Shown here piece after piece: positions 55,023 through 64,000 of a DNA stretch of 64,000 bases. Source of the DNA: Rutstroemia sp. NJR-2017a BVV2 (lineage: Eukaryota; Ascomycota; Leotiomycetes; Helotiales; Rutstroemiaceae); NCBI GenBank assembly GCA_002946415.1, contig NJPS01000012.1:558001-622000 (forward strand), in the 5' to 3' direction. The stretch's first letter is position 1, and each line of letters begins with the position of its first letter. A program made the translations under genes and the position numbers. The notes under the pieces are model-generated. The model was not told where the DNA came from. It worked only from the letters and a program-made list of their open reading frames with translations, and made no database searches.

Positions 55023-56411
55023 GTTCTAGAGATTGCAACGCGATGTAGTCGTTTTGTGTTAGTTGAACCTCACAATAATTGAATTGACATATGGCAGCTA
55101 GCGATATATACATGTAAGAAGAGAAGGTCCAAAGAACAAAATAAAAACACATGGAGCAAGCTTCGCAACCAAGCAACCAGGGTGCTATCAAATCTATACC
55201 CAAAAGCTCACCATCTCCGGGGTTGGCTCCCGTCGATCAGGACAATCCAGCTCGAAAGGTTAATTGTTGCTTGCATACAGAAGTATTGACCGAGGTAGTG
55301 ATAGCAGTGCAGGGTTGAGACAGGATTTTCTTCGCACTGCACATAATCATTGTGTTGCACCGCGTTGTAGGGTCGTATTGTTGTCGGGCAAACGTTCCGT
55401 GAGAAGCAGAAGTAGCATAACCTTACTGTAGCTCTGCATTGATGGCGATAAGAGATGGAATTGCACAATACGATGCAGCAGCGAATTGACCACTGGGCAG
55501 GGCAATATATATAGATTAACTCATGCAAAATCATTCAATTAATATCGACTCGATAGTGCTTACCCGTTTACGAGTGTTCTTCACATGTTTGTGAGCTGCG
55601 GGGTAGCTTCAAGTCTCCGCTCTGCCGCTTTTAGCATGCTATGTTTGGCACTGTAGCCGGAAAAGCAGCGATGGATAGATACACAAGTGTTGATTGTGCC
55701 TGATTATTCATCCGTCTACGAGTAGCTTAATATGTATTATGTTTAGTTGGGCGGGATGACGGACTGGGTTGAATATGAATATGAATGGCTAATGCGTAGA
55801 TCTGCCACCAGCCACCAGGGCGATTCGAGCTGCCCGTACCTAGAAGTTCCCGCTTGTTTCTCGCGTAGAGTTGATGTTGGTGACACCGGGATAATGATAT
55901 CCTCCAATCTTCCGCAAGATCCTTCGAGATGGAAGTACTGAATGCGTCCCAGGTTGGACGACTTAAGTTTTCAGGTAACACGGTTTTGGGTAGCGGGGAG
56001 ACCATTGCAAGTCTGGGTTCTCAAGATCATCTCAAGCCAACCATATGGGAGCACGAATGAAGCTTGGTATCGTAAAGAATAGAATACTACTCGTCGGCCT
56101 TCCGATCCCTCCTACGGAATGCGTGGCTAGGCACCGTTTATTCTATTTGATGACTTGAGAAACGTTCGGCTATATGAATGGTGCCACATTCTACGGCACT
56201 ATAAAAAGGGGTAGGCCCAATGCTTAGACTCTTTTTAGCGCGAAACTACGGCTCCCACGGTGATGGTTTGGAGGGACAGGTATCACAATATTGTGTATAC
56301 TCGTCAACTTGAGTCACACAGACAAAGTCAAAGGCCACCATGTACATATTTTATTACTACTTAAATTGAAACCCTTTGGTATCTAGTCCTTCCCCACCCT
56401 GTCTGAGCTAT
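55023..56411. other. Intergenic region, 1.4 kb
   Basis: It lies between the glycosyltransferase start and the 3' end of the next minus-strand gene. Short ORFs have random composition. No repeats or RNA genes were recognised. Confidence 0.45.
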
Positions 56412-57582
56412 CTACATAACATTACAAGAAGCCAATCCAGCAATACTCGCACCGATCGACAACAAACTGCTGATCACAGCGAAGCACTTTTTCAAACGCC
56501 TCATTAAGTTGCCGGCCATAAGACGACGATGGAAAGCACGATATATTGGCGATGCTACAATGTGGTGCGGTGCTGGAAACCTGTGTTTCGGCACCGCAAA
56601 CATTGCCGGTGGTGCTGCGTCGATGTCGTTCGGTCTCATCGTTGCTTTGCAGCTGATGTCTTCCCTCTTCAACATCTGTTCCAGGTCTCCTCCGAAGGTT
56701 TCACTAACTTGAAATATAGCCTGGTTTTCAGAGTCCATGTAGATAAAGTAGTCGCCTGCCTGAGATGCGTTAAGTGCTACGTGCTGTGGCATGTTAGCTA
56801 TGTTTGGACTATTCGAGATTGAATATTTGCAAAGTTTGGTAATGAACAAGACTTACACTGATATGATCCCCCTTCTCTTTGTACGTTTCCAGAATATCGT
56901 TCAAAGCCGGATAACAGTCTTTCAAGTCCCACCTCATCACGCCGTTGTCCCAGATGATGATCCACGAGTCATTCACACCTAGGGCCGCCAACCGCACGTG
57001 CGTGTACGTGAACTCTGCTGATTTGCATAGTTCCTGAACCGGCTGAGGTGCATACGGGCTGCACAAATGTTGCGCATGTGGCACCCATGCCACATATGAG
57101 TATTTGACCGTTATGTTAGGGGTGTACGTGATTCGTTCGGGTCCGAAAACGACACGACGCGGGGCATAGCGGCGATCTTTTAGCCAGGCACAAAGATCGG
57201 GACATTCTTTTGCTAAATTATGCTCGTATTCTAATATAGGCAGTCAGAAGAGTAGCAGGTGAGTTGGTGAAGTATACCGTGCATACCTTGTCGGATCTCT
57301 CGCTGTGGATTCATGTATAGTTCCCAGCCAAGGTTCGTTTGCGGTGATCTAGCCACCCACTTGCGCCATACTTTATCTGCGCTGCTGCGACTTTTTTGCC
57401 CATCGAAATTTACTCTGTCATGAGTTAACATCTATTCGGCCTATAACAGCCACCAGTGAAAAGAAGATGGCCACTTATAGGTAGTGGTTTGAGATGAAAT
57501 GGACATACTGTCTGTAGCTTGATGGACTCGAGAAGAAGTATGCGTTGTTCGGGCCAAACGTGAAAAATAGAACCTTCTTCAT
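56412..57582 (-). CDS. Protein of unknown function with CaaX-like C-terminus
   Basis: The family is not recognised. It starts MKKVLFFTFGPNNAYFFSSP at 57582 and needs about three introns: one about 57507-57423 that joins SSYRQ to VNFDGQ, one around 57235-57285, and one around 56775-56850. The product is roughly 300 residues. The first part contains FTFGPNNAYFF and the middle RLAALGVNDSWIIIWDNGVM, which together resemble a WD-like or lectin-like strand-rich fold, but I cannot assign it. The C-terminus has a basic run (RRLMAGNLMRRLKK), then hydrophobic residues and the final four CNVM. A Cys followed by N, V and Met fits a farnesylation CaaX box, with the basic stretch aiding membrane binding. 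Confidence 0.68.
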
Positions 57583-58014
57583 GTTGACGATTGATTGGTA
57601 GGTTGGTGGGTGGGGTACTTCAAAAGCCGGAGGAACCGAAGATGTGATGCAGCTACAGTGACGGGAGCGGGCGGGAAAAGTTTAAGTACACATGAACCCC
57701 ACAGTACCAACCAGATTTCAAGCCTCAATCTTTCTACTGCCAAGTCACCACCAGCTCTGAACGTGGTCAGCCGGTGTCTCGCAAACCATGTCTCCCACAT
57801 CTTGACAACCAGCAAGATGGAAAAATTTTCGTTTCAGCCAGTATCTGGTGTTGATGCAGTGAGATGCGGTGAGATGCGGCTATCTGAGAAATTTGACAAC
57901 ATGCAATGCTTCTATTGCCCTGGCAGGTGAGTCACTGAAGACACAAAACTTGGTAAATTCAACTGCTTCGTTGACATCATTGTACAACAGTGCAGAAGGC
58001 TCGTTGGTCCGTCA
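57583..58014. other. Intergenic region, 0.43 kb
   Basis: It lies between the start of the CaaX-like protein gene and the 3' end of the GH28 gene, both minus. An ORF at 57595-57930 (+) overlaps it but has no recognisable domain and is not called. Confidence 0.4.
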
Positions 58015-59512
58015 TTAACCTTTCGTTATCGTTCCGTTCACGCACGCGACCCCCATGCCTTTCACACCCTCCAAGCCTGTACAAACTTCTCCAGCTGGCT
58101 CTCCCCCTGCCGTCGTAAGATCAATAGCATCAAACTTAAAATTTTCACAATGAGCATGATCATTGCAAAGTAGATACAGCCCGTTACTTGGCGATTCGTC
58201 TGTACACGTCAGTCAATATCAGTAATGGCACGGAGATGCCGATGAATAACATGGAAAGCAGAATCACTCACCGAGAGTAGCATACCAACACGGATCGGTG
58301 ATGCAGCTCCCATCACCAACCACGCTCGACACACTTCCGGTAATATTCTCCCATGTGAAGTTTTTCGCATAAGCCGCAATCGCACTAGTGCTAGAGTTCG
58401 GGGCACTCTTCTCCTGGTCGTAGTAGTTCTCGATAAAGTGGATTGGGAAGCTAACATTCCTCACTTCGATATTTCTCCAAGTGATATCAGAAACATTGCA
58501 CGTCTCACCGAGCACACCTTTGAATCTCGCAGCCATGAGCGAGTCGTAGACGAGAGCGTTTTCAAAGGTGTAGTTGCCGCCGGTGCCGGAGGAGCAAGAA
58601 ACAGACAGACCATGGGTGCCCGAGGCGATAACGTTGCGCATGGTAACATTGGTTGCAGGGGGGGATATATTGATTACATCGTCACCATTGTGGATCTCAA
58701 ACGTATCTATTAGAACGTTGGAGGCTGAAAGATCAACACCATCTGGATTGTATGGTTCAATACATGGTCCTTCTTGCGGAAAAGAGGTCGGGTGACATAC
58801 CTGTGTTGAAAGGGAACCCATCCATAGATCTTGCGTCGATGAACGTGTTGTACATCTGAACATTACTACCGCCTATCGAGAAGACCCATGCGACAGGGTT
58901 CAAGATTTTGAGGTTGCGAAGAGTGAGTCCACTATTATCCATCAGTATGCACGCGCCAGCATTATTGATAGGCAGCTCCTTACGTGACCGTAAATCCAAA
59001 CCAGTGAGGCCTTCCACCTTGATTCGAATCGTGAGAACTGCTCCACCACTTCTCACCGTGTGCTATGAGTTGTCTCTTCAGCAGCCATCCATCGCCTCGA
59101 CGCCATGATGCTACTGACCTAAAAACCACCCTCCATCACTATTCTGGCTTCCCTCAAATATCACATCCTTCCCCTTAATTGTGATCCACCTCCCTGCATA
59201 AATCTTCGTATTGTTAACCACAGACTGCACTGCCGTCACATTCTGGCTCAAACTTATATTCCCTTCAAACCGAAAATGCACACCGGTGAGATTTGTGAAG
59301 GACAGCGGGGTCAACAAATTATACGTGATATTTGGGGCGAACAAAATGGTGGAGTTAGAACCACACAGATTAACAGACGTTGTGATTCCAGGGGCATCGT
59401 CGACTAGGGGATCGGAGTGATATGGCATAGAACATGTTTTAGCCGTTGCAAGGTGGGGAAGAGAGGAGACGGATAGTAGAGAAAGAGCGAAAAGCTTGAA
59501 GTAAGGCTGCAT
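58015..59512 (-). CDS. Secreted GH28 pectinase (polygalacturonase family)
   Basis: GH28 enzymes hydrolyse galacturonan or rhamnogalacturonan in plant cell walls by inversion. It starts at 59512 with a signal peptide (MQPYFKLFALSLLSVSSLPHLATA). About four introns are needed. Splicing restores the catalytic motifs: NTDGVD across the intron near 58740-58800, GDDVINISP, GTHGLSV and ARFKGV; the last is RxK with Phe where Ile is usual. WFLAHGEKWWSSS is likewise joined across an intron near 59060-59120. Many N-glycosylation sites and paired cysteines fit a secreted protein. The pattern suits an exo-type or rhamnogalacturonase-like member, but the substrate is not proven. Confidence 0.93.
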
Positions 59513-60128
59513 GATGGACGAAACGCTAGCACCTTGGCCAAAATCCAGAGTATCAGCTACACTTTCTGCAACGCAACTTGTCACTTGACTGAGCTATATA
59601 TAAGCAGGCGGAAGTCTAAAAGCGACAATGCAGGTCTCCGCACCTAATTTGTTACGGAAGTTTAACTAGATGAATCCACGCAACATAAACCTTCATATCC
59701 ACCAATTAATATGATGCAGTCAGAAGAGTGAAATATGTTCAGAAAGCAAATTAACATGTTAGCTTGATCTCAGATAGATAGATCTACCGAAAGTCTACCA
59801 AAAGTCAATACATGAATATGGGGAAGATCAGTTATCCATTGAGGGATTTATCCACAAATCGGATAGTTCATCACGGAATTGACCGTGCGCAGCGATAACC
59901 CCAGCCGAGCCAGCCTCAACAACTTTGTGGGGATGATCGGAAATACAGAATTTGCGTCACTATAACCCGTCTAATCGGACAAGCATTCTTAAAAACGATC
60001 GGTTTGCAATCCTATTTACTTCGTAGAATGGCTTCCGCTGTATCATTCCATAATGTACAACCTGTAGACGCCACGGAATTCTCATAGGTGTTAATCCATG
60101 GTTAATTCGATGGCTCGGCTCAAGAGTC
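59513..60128. promoter_or_regulatory. Upstream region of the GH28 gene, with TATA box
   Basis: This 0.6-kb spacer separates the 3' end of the splicing-factor gene from the GH28 start. On the minus strand TTATATATA at 59595-59603, about 85 bp before the start codon, is a good TATA box for GH28. No other gene is recognised. Confidence 0.55.
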
Positions 60129-62632
60129 CTATGCAGAAAGACCTCTCTTCTCACTTTCAGAGAAGAATATAACCATTCTCCAGAGCTTCTTCACCAAGAC
60201 TTCTGCTTCCTCATCCAATGCCTATAGTAATAGTTAGCTTCAGCAAGATATCCCAATAGAAGAATAAACGTACCCCTTCCAACTGCTCCACCAAATCCTG
60301 GGGCTTTCCTCTTGTCCTAACGTGTTCCTCAACAACCTCTACCAGCAACTGTTCTTGCACACCCAAGTACTCCACAATCTTCTTCTCCACGAATGGCCGC
60401 AATTTCTCCACGATGATAGCATCGTCAACGTAGTCCCACTTAACATCCCATCCCCATAAACCTTCTTTCTCGGTAGGAATCTCTGCCGCCAACTGACGAA
60501 CAGCTTGATCACGTTCCTCATCCGTAAGAGTCGCTGCAGCTGTAGAAGGATCAAATTTGATAGGAATAAGTGTGCGTTTTGACGAATTATCAATCTCTTC
60601 TTCGTCCTCAAGGAGCCCTTCCACTTCAGCAACCGTGCGACGAGGAGGAGCGGCTTTCTGTGCCTTTTGTGCTGCTGCGCCAAGAGACAACTTGAATGGT
60701 TGTTGCGCCATACGAGACGATCTGGTCTCAAGCTCTTCTGCTTGACGGTCCAAAAACGAATCCGCCAAGCCTTTGGCCTGTTCCTTGTCGGCTTGATCGC
60801 GTTGTCTTTCTTTCTGTTCCGCAATTCTATCCCGTTCATCTGCTGCAATTTCTCGTTGACGGAAAACCGCCCGATTACGAATCCACATACTTCGGTCAAC
60901 ATAATATAGGTCTGTTTTCCGGGCGGCCTCGGCATCATCATCCCATTCCTTGAGTCTAGCAGCCATTTTTTGTTTTAGTGCATCGGCGTTCGCGATATCT
61001 TCATCCTCGCGCTCCTTTTCTCTCTGGACGGCTGCGGTACGAGATCTCTCGCGGTTTAGCCATCGTCTTTCTTGATCAAGATATTGTTTCTCGAGCTCGG
61101 CTTCTTTCTTGGCTATCCGACGTCGTTCAAGCTCCTCATCACTGGCGTCACTGTCCTCATCTTCGCGGTTAATGTAAACATCTCCACCGGCTGCACCATT
61201 GATACCACTACCATTCACAAACTTGACTCCAGCTTGATAATCGCGAGGTATTTGTTGTCCTTGAAGTTTGGGCCCTGAAGGTGCATTCGGGACGCCACGA
61301 GGACCAAGTGGAATATTATTCGTTCCAGCAGCGGGCCCACTTGGTATTTGTGGACCAGGGGATGCGAGCCGTGATGGGCGCGGTGCACCATTTCGTTGCC
61401 TTTCCAAAGCTTCCATTTCCTCTTCACGCTTTAGACGTTCTAAATCCCTTCTGTTGCTTCGGTCTCTGAATGCCGCAATTTCTTGCGCAACCGTTTCTCT
61501 CATTTCAGCCGGAATATCCGCCAGCTCATCATCTGCAGCCAGAGGGATGTTAACAACCTCCACATTTTCGCCGCTTGCGTTTGCATCTTGCATTGTAACA
61601 TCATCGTTTCCATCTTCAGTTTTGATAAACATCGGTGGATGGAACAATTCGTAGAGAACCCCTTTCAACCCCATCCTTGCCGCATCAAGACGTGTCTGGT
61701 CCCCAGTAGCATCGTCACCACGCGTGGCTTGATAGTTCTCCAGATAATTCAACGAATTATCATCCACAAATACCAATAACTTGCTCTTCTCAACTTCTCC
61801 CTTTGCTTCTTCCTCGTTCTCCTCTTTCTTGACTCCATCGGACGGCGCTTGTTTCTTCGTAGGAACCTCAATATCCTTCAAAACTTCCACTGCAGTGGCC
61901 AGACTCTCTGCATCATCGTATTGCGCGAATCCGAAACTGCATGCCTTCCCTGACGCATCCACAGCTCTATCCCATCTGCGCAATCTCCCCGCCGTGCTCA
62001 ATATCCTCTCAATCCCATCATCACCACCACAACCCTCCGTAATCCCTCCGACGAATATTGTTCGCACAATTTCTTCCTTTGTAGGCGGCACCAAAGACAT
62101 CATGCTGTCCCTCAGCGCCTGTCTCTGCGCCTCCATGCCTTTCTCCGCACCCAAGCCCAGCTTTCCACCACCAGACATCGGGTCCATAGGTCTTGCACCA
62201 CCAGCAGAAACCGGTGTGCTGGGTTTTGTAGGTCCGGTGCCTAATCGGATGACGGGCGCATTGAAATTAATGTTTGGCATATTGACGGGACCTTGAAAAC
62301 TTGCGGGCAAGCCGGTTGGTCGAGTGACCTGTGGATTGTTGGCTTGCTGTAAACCTGGAGGAGGAGCAGTACCTGGCGCTGCCATGGCTGGCGGAGGACC
62401 TGTTTGCACCTTAGCACGAGCCACGCATCTTATCGAAAGCATTTCTTACCCATTCCTGGAGGTGGTCCCATACCAGGCGGCGCACCGCTCTGGCCTGGAA
62501 AGCTTCCGAATCCCGGAGGTCTGCCATAAGGCGATGCTGTATTGACGTTTGTTAGCATATTGAAGACTACAACGCGACGGTACTTCAAGGGTGAACATTG
62601 GGATTGCTACCTCCATAGGGATTGTAAGACAT
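60129..62632 (-). CDS. RNA-binding protein with RRM and PWI domain (RBM25-like)
   Basis: RBM25/Snu71-type proteins associate with U1 snRNP and affect 5' splice-site choice in the nucleus. The start is at 62632 (MSYNPYG, then SPYGRPPGFGSFPGQ), followed by short introns near 62535-62610 and 62400-62450. A Pro/Gly-rich N-terminus leads into an RRM: RTIFVGGITEGC (RNP2-like) and ACSFGFAQYDDAESLATAV (RNP1-like). The middle is long, charged and Arg/Glu-rich, with a coiled-coil look. The C-terminal PWI domain contains GLWGWDVKWDYVD and KIVEYLGVQEQLLVEVVEEHV. The last intron (about 60225-60275) restores the final helix, ALDEEAEVLVKKLWRMVIF; without it the frame ends early. Total is about 800 residues. 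Confidence 0.9.
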
Positions 62633-62957
62633 TGCGACTTTTGTTCAATTCTCTTGCAAAATCACAAAAGATGACCTCTCACCAGAAAAATGGCACAAGA
62701 AAATAATAATTGTAGAAGTTTTAAGAGAATTGTCGCGATGCAATTCTCATTCTACACTGCGCCTGTTCGCTTTCCAAAATTCGTAGCTCTCCATGCACGG
62801 ACCATCAAACTTTGACGGAGATTAGCGCGTCAGTCAAAAAGTTTAAATCTCATATAATCATCGACGACACCTCGAAGTCCACAATATCCAGTTCCCCTCA
62901 CGTAAGTTCAACTCGCTCGCAGATTCACGGTTAAGATTCTAACGCAATAAGAGGAAA
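62633..62957. promoter_or_regulatory. Divergent promoter of splicing factor and bS21m genes
   Basis: This 325-bp spacer is the only space between two diverging housekeeping genes, so it must hold both promoters. It is AT-rich with no clear TATA box. A CACGTAAGT-like sequence near 62898 could be a donor in the bS21m leader. Confidence 0.5.
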
Positions 62958-63809
62958 ATGGAATTAAGACGAGCCGCAATCGCCGTGATTCGGTCAAGTG
63001 CTTCCATTTCTCCACTTGCCGAGCCTTTGCAATGCAGCAGGCAGAGCATAATACGGGCACAATTGGGTCGAAGATGTATATCTAGTACTTCTCAAAGAAG
63101 CGCATTCAATCCAGAACCTACCACCCGAGCGCCATCATCTGAAAATCCCGAGTCGCGCGATGATGTTCCCGCTTCCCAAGCAAATGCCCCCTCCACCCGC
63201 GCACCCCCCAAAGAAGACACACTTGAAAGTCTCACCTCAACTCTTAATTGGATCAAACCCGGCGGCCGCAGCGCACCCTCACGCTTCAGCTCGCCCTCCG
63301 CACAGGTCGAAAACCGCGAGGCACACGGCGGTCCGAATATGAGCAGATCTACAACCAGCAGCTCGTCGGCCGTCTTGGGGGCCCTCAGCAATGCCACTAG
63401 GCGACCCGAACAGCCCTTGTCCGCTGCTAACATATGGAGCGCAATGAAAACGCCTGCTTCTTCTCCTCGTGCTAGCGCAGGTGCAGAACGTGGTGCGGCT
63501 TTGATGAAGAATGTAGCGTCGGATATGGCGCGCGCTCCCATGCCAGTTCAGCAACCCCTTCGCTTGACGCCGAGTACGGGACGTAGCTTTGATATTGGAC
63601 CGAACATGGACTTGTCCAGGGGCGTACGGATGTTAGAGATTAGTTGTGCACAGAATAAAGTACGTCATGATTTGAATAGGCAGAGGTTCCACGAAAGGCC
63701 TGGGTTGAAGAGGAAGAGATTGGCAAGAGAGAGATGGAGAAAGAAGTTTATGGAGGGTTTCCAGGGAGTTGTTGGAAGGGTAAAGCAGTTGAAGAATCAA
63801 GGATGGTAA
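62958..63809 (+). CDS. MRP21: Mitochondrial small-subunit ribosomal protein bS21m (MRP21 family)
   Basis: This is the mitochondrial homologue of bacterial ribosomal protein bS21. It has 283 residues in one exon. The N-terminus (MELRRAAIAVIRSSASIS, then RAQLGRRCISSTSQRSAF) is a mitochondrial presequence rich in Arg and Ser, with a likely processing site after RRCISS. A long Ser/Pro/Ala-rich disordered stretch follows. The bS21 core is the last 75 residues: SRGVRMLEISCAQNKVRHDL, RQRFHERPGLKRKRLARERW, RKKFMEGFQGVVGRVKQL and KNQGW. The RPGLKRKRLxxERWRxxF pattern is characteristic. The long extension before the core is usual in Pezizomycotina. Confidence 0.92.
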   Translation: MELRRAAIAVIRSSASISPLAEPLQCSRQSIIRAQLGRRCISSTSQRSAFNPEPTTRAPSSENPESRDDVPASQANAPSTRAPPKEDTLESLTSTLNWIKPGGRSAPSRFSSPSAQVENREAHGGPNMSRSTTSSSSAVLGALSNATRRPEQPLSAANIWSAMKTPASSPRASAGAERGAALMKNVASDMARAPMPVQQPLRLTPSTGRSFDIGPNMDLSRGVRMLEISCAQNKVRHDLNRQRFHERPGLKRKRLARERWRKKFMEGFQGVVGRVKQLKNQGW

Positions 63810-64000
63810 AGATCGGAGGTTGTTACTGGTTATAGTATTTATAGTATTGTGCAGTTGAGATGCTATAGCATAGGCGTCATGTTAGATTATGATGCAAGAC
63901 GAGATGGTCGATTGTACATTATTCTAGACGATAAACCAAACCGTCCATTAGTAAAATACATAAACGTCAATGAGAAGAATAAAACAGTAATTTGGTCATG
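63810..64000. other. 3' flank at the window edge
   Basis: AT-rich sequence follows the bS21m stop and probably contains its poly(A) region. No further gene begins before the window ends. Confidence 0.4.

Overview
This window is nuclear DNA of a filamentous ascomycete (Pezizomycotina). The evidence is protein-coding genes with short introns (GTAAGT-like donors, CTAAC-like branch points, mostly 45-120 bp) and typical gene families: a HET-domain protein, a NACHT STAND protein, tyrosinase, GH72 and GH28 enzymes, augmin subunit 6 and mitochondrial bS21m. A leotiomycete-like origin is possible, but that is a guess from gene style and not shown by the sequence. I recognise no tRNA, rRNA, transposon or CRISPR array.

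Layout. 1-8.2 kb: an F-box protein (+), a G-rich low-complexity convergent spacer, and a large NACHT protein (-) whose C-terminus is a Tup1-type WD40 propeller. 8.9-12.4 kb: a Rad5/HLTF-like SNF2 helicase (+), divergent from the NACHT gene across a promoter containing a duplicated block. 14-26.8 kb: a secreted type-B carboxylesterase, a disordered protein, a tyrosinase (-), an HD-domain phosphohydrolase and a second disordered protein. 28.5-38.3 kb (all minus): a poly-alanine protein of unknown function, a HET-domain protein, a tail-anchored protein of unknown function and a GH72 glucanosyltransferase. 40.6-53.1 kb: augmin subunit 6, a peroxisomal enoyl-CoA hydratase, a GFA/Mss4-like protein, a DJ-1/PfpI protein, a single-pass membrane protein with PPxY motifs, an NmrA-like protein and a TMEM97/EXPERA protein. 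53.5-64 kb: a GT8-like glycosyltransferase, a protein of unknown function with a CaaX-like end, a GH28 pectinase, an RBM25-like PWI splicing factor and mitochondrial ribosomal protein bS21m.

Most genes are unrelated housekeeping or accessory functions, and I see no biosynthetic cluster. The most notable locus is the NACHT gene. Ten introns can be placed with consistent phases, giving about 1305 residues: a fungal STAND N-terminus, NACHT, two degenerate C2H2 fingers, a (KEAALE)n helical linker, and a beta-propeller that resembles the Tup1/RcoA corepressor rather than the usual STAND WD40 repeats. This looks like an NLR-type receptor carrying a copy of a global corepressor domain.

A second pattern crosses gene boundaries. 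In many genes the coding strand is strongly C-rich in the 5' or middle part and switches abruptly to G-rich towards the 3' end, sometimes continuing into a G-rich 3' flank with G-quadruplex motifs.
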